A stretch of 10,279 bases of DNA from Streptosporangiaceae bacterium (GTDB taxonomy: Bacteria > Actinomycetota > Actinomycetes > Streptosporangiales > Streptosporangiaceae), in NCBI GenBank assembly GCA_030043395.1, contig JASHXW010000600.1, positions 1 through 10,279 of the forward strand. Reading direction: 5' to 3'. Below, one piece after another: positions 7,035 through 10,279 of the stretch (position 1 is its first letter; each line of letters starts with the position of its first letter). Made by a program: the position numbers and the translations under genes. The notes beneath the pieces are model-generated. The model saw nothing but the letters and a program-made list of their open reading frames with translations. It was not told the DNA's origin and made no database searches.

Positions 7035-8900
7035 TCAGCGAGTGGTGGCGCGGGCTTCCTGCGGTCGCGGCGCCTCGAGCAGCCAGTCGACGTCGACTTC
7101 CTCGCCGCCGACGTTGACGGAATCCCACGCCTCGCTGACCAGCAGCGTGTGCAGGAGCGGCGGCGGCAGGCCCTGCAGGTGGGCCGACAGCGTGGCGTCG
7201 TCTGGCATGCCAGGAAGGCGCTGCGCCAGGCGGTCCCTTGTTGTGCTCAGCAGCTTCATGAGCGCGCTGAAGTCCGCCTCCGGCTCGAATTCGCCTCGGT
7301 CGCCCTCCGCGATTCCCTGCGCGATCAGGTCCTTGATCGGGCGGGCGTTTCCGTCGCTGTCGGTGGTCACCATCTGACGCCATGCCCGGCCCTTGTGCCG
7401 GAACTGCAGCATCGACATGACCGCCTCGTGCCGCACGAAGTCCGCCTCGCGGAATGTGCTGCCGCGCCGCGGTGCCCCCAGGCACCGCGCGAGCGAGATC
7501 GCGGAGGCCAGGCCGCTGTTCAGCCCGCGGCCGGGCCAGAAGTGGATCGCGTTGGCGGCGTCGCCGAGCAAGAACCCGAATGTCCCCGGCGTCGTCGCCG
7601 TCCGCGGGTAGAGCTGGGCGGTAAAGCGCGGCCGCTGCACCATGTCCAGCTTGAAGGCCGTAACCGCCGTGAGGTTCTCCGGCGGGACGCCGAAGAGCCG
7701 CAACCCCTCCTCGACCCGGGACCAGAACGCCGAGCCCTTCAGCAGGGCTGGCAGGAACACCGCGTTATGCATGCCGCAGGCGAACTCAGTGCCTCCCCGC
7801 AGTTCCATCAGGCACGGCCCGGCCTGCAGGCACTCGGTGAAGACCTGCCTGACCGGGTCGATGCCGACAGCTTCGCGCGCCTCCTGGTCGGTCAGCCGCA
7901 TGTTCAGGAAGCCCTCGCCGCGCAGCGAGTTCAGCAGGAAGCGGTTCTGCGTCACGGTCAGCACGACCGCCATGGGATCGGGCAGCAGTGACTTCACCCG
8001 CAGGCCGAGGACCATGTCAGAGAGCTGCTCGCCGTCCATCCCGTACATCCCGGCGTCGGCAGCGCCGAACTTGGCCGCGAAATGCTCAAAGGTCCGTGAC
8101 TTGCCGCCCTCGCAGATAGCGAGCACATGCTCCGCCGCGATCTCGGCCTGAGCCTGCTCGGCGTCGAATCGCCCGGGGATGAGCTGTATGCGGTCCCTCT
8201 TCTCGTTCGCGACCGCGAGCAGCTGGTCCTCGACGTAGGCGATGCGCACATTGCGCGGGCCGAGATCCTCGATCGAGTCCGGTCCCTTGGGCCACATCTC
8301 GGTGTAGTTGCCTGGCACGAACAAGCGCTCCTGCACCTGCGGGGGAAGCTTCAGGTACTGGCGGCTCTGAATGGTCACGACCTGCTGGCGGCGGATGTTG
8401 CCCTCGTCCGGGCCTTTCCACACGATCGTTCCGTTCTCGGCCTTCCAGCGGCTTTCGTAGATCTTGATGGCCACCTTGGAACCGAGCAGGTATTCCAGGA
8501 GCAGGGCCAGGCTGAGCCCGACCGGCCCGCCACCAGTGATGGTGACGCGCAGCCCGGGCGCGCTGGCCTGCGGCCGCGGGACGGGAACGCGCTGAACGGT
8601 GTGCTGGGCGCCGGGCGCCTCAAAGCGGAATGCCTCGTCCCCGATCACGATCTGGTCGCCTGGCTGGAGCAGGCGGGTAGAGACCTGGGCGCCGTTGACC
8701 CACGTGCCGTTGCTGCTGCCACGGTCGTACAGGACGTAGCCGCCAGCCTCCTCGCGCACCTCGGCGTGGACGCGCGACGCCGAAGCGGTGGTGAGGACGA
8801 CGTCACTGTCCTCGCCTCGGCCGAAGGTGAGGGGCTGCTTGCCGATCTCGAACTTCCTGCCGGTCAGGTCACCATGCAGCCCAACGATCAGCGCTGTCAT
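7035..8900 (-). CDS. FHA domain fused to a class A FAD-dependent monooxygenase-like protein
   Basis: A 621-residue cytoplasmic protein. The start is ATG (complement of 8898-8900), with GAGGGGG (complement of 8911-8917) ten bases upstream. Residues ~1-95 form an FHA domain with the usual phosphothreonine-binding residues: FGR (Arg28), SRVH (Ser42, His45) and SSNGTWVNG (Asn64, Gly65). After a short Pro-rich linker, residues ~117-475 look like a class A flavoprotein. GGGPVG (123-128) begins the dinucleotide fold, Glu149 ends the second strand (IKIYES) where it would hold the FAD ribose, and LLGDAANAIHFWPGRGLNSG (445-464) is the GD motif and flavin-contact region. The last ~145 residues are unassigned. 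FHA domains read Ser/Thr kinase signals, so the enzyme may be recruited by a phosphoprotein. The substrate is unknown, and whether it hydroxylates or only binds FAD cannot be told. It is convergent with the T7SS operon, so co-regulation is unproven. Confidence 0.85.
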   Translation of the reverse strand: MTALIVGLHGDLTGRKFEIGKQPLTFGRGEDSDVVLTTASASRVHAEVREEAGGYVLYDRGSSNGTWVNGAQVSTRLLQPGDQIVIGDEAFRFEAPGAQHTVQRVPVPRPQASAPGLRVTITGGGPVGLSLALLLEYLLGSKVAIKIYESRWKAENGTIVWKGPDEGNIRRQQVVTIQSRQYLKLPPQVQERLFVPGNYTEMWPKGPDSIEDLGPRNVRIAYVEDQLLAVANEKRDRIQLIPGRFDAEQAQAEIAAEHVLAICEGGKSRTFEHFAAKFGAADAGMYGMDGEQLSDMVLGLRVKSLLPDPMAVVLTVTQNRFLLNSLRGEGFLNMRLTDQEAREAVGIDPVRQVFTECLQAGPCLMELRGGTEFACGMHNAVFLPALLKGSAFWSRVEEGLRLFGVPPENLTAVTAFKLDMVQRPRFTAQLYPRTATTPGTFGFLLGDAANAIHFWPGRGLNSGLASAISLARCLGAPRRGSTFREADFVRHEAVMSMLQFRHKGRAWRQMVTTDSDGNARPIKDLIAQGIAEGDRGEFEPEADFSALMKLLSTTRDRLAQRLPGMPDDATLSAHLQGLPPPLLHTLLVSEAWDSVNVGGEEVDVDWLLEAPRPQEARATTR

Positions 8901-8933
8901 CGCGTCGGGTCCCCCTCGTCAAGCGCAACCATA

Positions 8934-8963
8934 ACGATATCTTCGGGCCTGGCCGGCGTCCAC
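8934..8963 (-). promoter_or_regulatory. Possible promoter for the FHA-flavoprotein gene
   Basis: On the minus strand, GTGGAC (complement of 8958-8963) and TATCGT (complement of 8934-8939) are separated by 18 bases. They resemble a weak -35/-10 pair for a housekeeping sigma factor, lying about 35 bases upstream of the ATG of the FHA gene. GC-rich promoters are poorly conserved, so this is only a candidate. Confidence 0.22.
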
Positions 8964-8969
8964 GATGCC

Positions 8970-9036
8970 GGATTGTCGACGGATTGCGCTCGGGTCCGGT
9001 GAGTCACACGCAACTCACACGCAGTTCAGATGGGGT
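8970..9036 (+). promoter_or_regulatory. 11-bp-phased direct repeats, candidate regulator binding region
   Basis: Two direct-repeat pairs, each with an 11-bp period, lie in the divergent intergenic region. GGATTG occurs at 8970-8975 and 8981-8986. TCACACGCA occurs at 9004-9012 and 9015-9023, with a degenerate third copy beginning TCAGATG at 9026. A perfect 6-bp inverted repeat, GTGAGT-N8-ACTCAC (8999-9018), overlaps the second pair. Tandem 11-bp repeats are the usual binding pattern of OmpR-type winged-helix regulators in actinomycetes (PhoP boxes, SARP sites). The regulator is unknown and is not in the window. Confidence 0.4.
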
Positions 9037-9052
9037 TGTGCGGACCAGCACC

Positions 9053-9058
9053 TACTCT
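9053..9058 (+). promoter_or_regulatory. Candidate -10 element of a leaderless promoter
   Basis: TACTCT (9053-9058) fits the TANNNT -10 pattern of actinobacterial promoters and ends eight bases before the ATG at 9067. Initiation 6-8 bases downstream would give an almost or fully leaderless mRNA, which would explain the lack of a Shine-Dalgarno sequence there. No good -35 box sits at the right distance, and the phased repeats end where one would be, which suits an activator-dependent promoter. Confidence 0.3.
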
Positions 9059-9066
9059 CGGTCGGC

Positions 9067-9621
9067 ATGGACGGCCCCTCGGTTACCTCAGCGCCGGCGC
9101 ATGGGGCTGGCGTGGCGCGGCGGCGGCGAGTCGCCGCGCGCACCAAGCTGGACTTCTGGTTCGACGCCGCATTGCTCGTCGGCTTTACCATCGCGTACAG
9201 CTACGGCTTCACCGGCATCGCGATCCACGAGTGGCTCGGGATCGCGCTCGGGATCGCCTTGCTGTTTCACCTCACGCTGCACTGGGACTGGGTCATCCGC
9301 ACGACGACGAACCTGTTCGATCCGCGTGGCCATGACAAGCTCATCTACGCGGTCAACCTGGCGCTGCTGCTCGCGATGGTGCTGTGCGTGGCGTCGGGCA
9401 TCCTGAGCTCCAGGGTCGCGCTGCCTGAGCTTGGCATCAACTTGGCCGAGGGTCCGTTCTGGCTGCGGTTGCACATCCTCACGGCGGAGGTCACGCTCGG
9501 GCTGGTGCCGGTTCACGTGGCGCTGCGCTGGCGGTGGATCCTGCGCGTTGGGCGCAGGCTGCTCGCGCGGCGTTCTGCTCCGCGCTCTGGCGAGACGGTC
9601 ACGGTGAGGCGGTCATCGTGA
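9067..9621 (+). CDS. DUF4405 / cytochrome b561-like four-helix membrane protein
   Basis: A 184-residue protein. ATG 9067 is preferred over the in-frame ATG at 8965, because the extra 34 residues (basic, no domain) would run through the phased repeats. A TANNNT -10 just ahead supports a leaderless start. The N-terminus is basic (ARRRRVAART). Four hydrophobic helices lie at ~29-49, 54-72, 93-113 and 133-153. Helical histidines (His54 in IHEWLG, His68 and His72 in LFHLTLHWDW, His136, His150 in VPVHVALRW) fit the DUF4405/b561-type haem-binding bundle. The order helix, IHEWLG, FHLxLHWxW is typical of DUF4405. Expected role: transmembrane electron transfer, or a haem-bearing membrane anchor. The redox partner is unknown. 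It shares a 4-base overlap with the next gene, so the two are co-translated. Confidence 0.75.
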   Translation: MDGPSVTSAPAHGAGVARRRRVAARTKLDFWFDAALLVGFTIAYSYGFTGIAIHEWLGIALGIALLFHLTLHWDWVIRTTTNLFDPRGHDKLIYAVNLALLLAMVLCVASGILSSRVALPELGINLAEGPFWLRLHILTAEVTLGLVPVHVALRWRWILRVGRRLLARRSAPRSGETVTVRRSS

Positions 9622-10094
9622 GGTTCCTGCGACAGATGGGCGCGGTGATCCTGATCGTTGCCGTCGTCGTTCTCGGCGGGCTGGCCTGGAACCACTTCGA
9701 TGCGAGTTCGCTGGTCGGCAACCTTGCGACCGCCGGGCCCAGGCAGTTCCCCGTGGGCGGCGGGCACTTCAAGGCAGGGCCTGGGGTGCAGGTTGCTCGT
9801 GGCGGGCGCGTGATCCGGCCAGGGCCGCATGGAGTGCGGATCGTCCGGGGCCCGAACGGCCGCAAGATCTTTATCGACTCCAGAGGTTTTGACCTCGGGC
9901 TGACCTCGATGCTCGACCCGGTGAACTGGCCGGTTATCAGGGACACCGTCGGCATCGAGGCTGGCGCGATAGCGGCCGTCATCTTGCTCGACTTCGTCCG
10001 CCTGCGGCGACGCCGGGCCAGGCGCCTGAAGCTCATCGCGCTAGCGCGAGCAGGCGTGCCGGATAGCCGGGTCGCCCAGCAAGAAGGCGGATGA
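9618..10094 (+). CDS. Small protein with two membrane segments, partner of the DUF4405 gene
   Basis: A 158-residue protein of unknown function. I chose GTG 9618, which overlaps the previous stop as GTGA and has GAGG at 9606-9609 eight bases upstream. The longer frame from 9534 lies inside the preceding gene. Residues ~8-24 are a transmembrane helix (GAVILIVAVVVLGGLAW). Residues ~26-105 are a Gly/Pro-rich loop with repeated basic short motifs (GGRVIRPGPHGVRIVRGPNG) that look beta-strand forming. A second helix at ~112-127 is followed by a strongly basic stretch (RLRRRRARRLK), which places the C-terminus in the cytoplasm and the middle region outside. There is no haem motif such as CXXCH. It is probably an accessory subunit of the DUF4405 protein, judged by overlap alone. 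Confidence 0.65.
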   Translation: MRFLRQMGAVILIVAVVVLGGLAWNHFDASSLVGNLATAGPRQFPVGGGHFKAGPGVQVARGGRVIRPGPHGVRIVRGPNGRKIFIDSRGFDLGLTSMLDPVNWPVIRDTVGIEAGAIAAVILLDFVRLRRRRARRLKLIALARAGVPDSRVAQQEGG

Positions 10095-10206
10095 TGGCGT
10101 ACTCGAGCGCCCGGGCGACCTCACGCTGAACCTCAGGCCCAGGGGCTTTGCCGTGGTTCCAGCGGCCTTTGCCGTGGCTCCAGCGGCACAATCTTCTCAG
10201 TGCCAT
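10033..10206 (-). CDS. Possible small antisense ORF, 57 residues
   Basis: ATG (complement of 10204-10206) is preceded by AAGGA six bases upstream on the minus strand, a good ribosome binding site. The product is basic, with a short repeat (SHGKGRWNHGKAPG, encoded by the 21-bp tandem repeat) and a likely amphipathic helix (EVQREVARALEYAIIRLLAG). It overlaps the 3' end of the convergent small membrane-protein gene by 62 bases. The share of G or C at third codon positions looks lower than in neighbouring genes, which argues against it. I recognise no family. It is listed because of the binding site only. Confidence 0.25.
   Translation of the reverse strand: MALRRLCRWSHGKGRWNHGKAPGPEVQREVARALEYAIIRLLAGRPGYPARLLALAR
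10146..10187. repeat. 21-bp tandem direct repeat, two copies
   Basis: Two adjacent 21-base units, 10146-10166 and 10167-10187, begin CTTTGCCGTGG and end TCCAGCGGC. They differ at one base (T versus C). A multiple of three keeps any reading frame through the unit. This is consistent with a recent slippage duplication. Confidence 0.85.
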
Positions 10207-10216
10207 GAACCTTCCT

Positions 10217-10249
10217 TGGGCATCACCGAGTCCAGTGAGGTGATGCCCA
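10217..10249. repeat. Perfect 11-bp inverted repeat (hairpin, terminator or operator)
   Basis: TGGGCATCACC (10217-10227) and GGTGATGCCCA (10239-10249) are exact inverted copies around an 11-base centre. As RNA this is a stable stem-loop. No T-tract follows on the + strand, so it is either a U-less actinobacterial terminator of the upstream operon or a dimeric regulator site for a gene starting near the right edge. Confidence 0.6.
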
Positions 10250-10279
10250 GCGAATCTGACCGGAGGCACGGTGGGCGCT

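Larger units (their letters stand above)
10095..10279. other. Right-edge region without a confident gene
   Basis: Besides the tandem repeat and the inverted repeat, the + strand has an ATG at 10205 opening a 12-codon frame that stops at 10241-10243. The stop shares a base with an ATG at 10243 (TGATG) whose frame stays open to the window end (MPSESDRRHGGR). A GGAGG at 10262-10266 is followed four bases later by GTG 10271. Either the ATG at 10243 or the GTG could begin the next gene, and the sequence is too short to decide. Confidence 0.3.

Noticed and set aside
7149..7991. Plus-strand frame opposite the flavoprotein C-terminal half
   Set aside because: Low-complexity shadow of the minus-strand gene.
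8127..9002. Plus-strand frame opposite the FHA domain and reaching into the intergenic region
   Set aside because: It is antisense to clearly recognisable FHA and FAD-binding motifs, and the product shows no family features.
9534..9617. Upstream extension of the small membrane-protein gene to ATG 9534
   Set aside because: It would overlap the DUF4405 gene by 88 bases and add residues without a domain. The GTG at 9618 has a proper ribosome binding site and a GTGA overlap.
10094..10129. 11-codon frame starting in TGATG overlap with the small membrane-protein stop
   Set aside because: It is too short, stops at 10127, and has no feature beyond the overlap, which is common by chance.
1..10279. 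CRISPR array, tRNA/rRNA genes, insertion sequence or transposase
   Set aside because: I looked for regularly spaced repeats, cloverleaf-like sequences, terminal inverted repeats and transposase motifs on both strands, and saw none. The only tandem repeats are the short ones listed.

Overview
High-GC DNA with dense ORFs, GTG/ATG starts and short overlaps between consecutive genes points to an actinomycete (Actinomycetota). The EccC-type ATPase is diagnostic of an actinobacterial type VII (ESX/T7SS) secretion locus. All three EccC ATPase domains are on one polypeptide, unlike the EccCa/EccCb split of ESX-1, so a non-mycobacterial actinomycete is likely. I cannot name the genus.

Block 1 (1-6919, + strand) is the right-hand end of a T7SS operon. 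It holds eccC (5' end outside the window), a free-standing ubiquitin-like (YukD/EsaB-like) small protein, a single-pass membrane protein with an external SAF domain of the CpaB/RcpC kind, and a ubiquitin-like domain fused through a long disordered linker to a MinD/ParA-type ATPase (EspI-like organisation). The first three genes overlap each other and the fourth follows after 55 bases, so they are probably one transcript. No esx substrate, eccB, eccD, eccE or mycP gene is visible; if the locus is complete, they lie to the left.

Block 2 (7035-8900, - strand) is one large gene convergent with the T7SS operon. It fuses an N-terminal FHA phosphothreonine-binding domain to a class A FAD-dependent monooxygenase-like fold. 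A short GC-rich hairpin region (6925-6987) separates the two transcription units.

Block 3 (about 8901-10094) starts with a divergent intergenic region carrying 11-bp-phased direct repeats. It then has a two-gene + strand operon: a four-helix DUF4405/cytochrome b561-like membrane protein and a small protein with two membrane segments, joined by a GTGA overlap.

Block 4 (10095-10279) has no confident gene. It holds a 21-bp tandem duplication, a perfect 11-bp inverted repeat and possible small ORFs on both strands.

The most unusual points are the SAF + Ubl-MinD pairing inside a T7SS operon, which recalls the CpaB/CpaE pair of Tad pili, the FHA-flavoprotein fusion, and the phased repeats in front of a possibly leaderless haem-protein operon.
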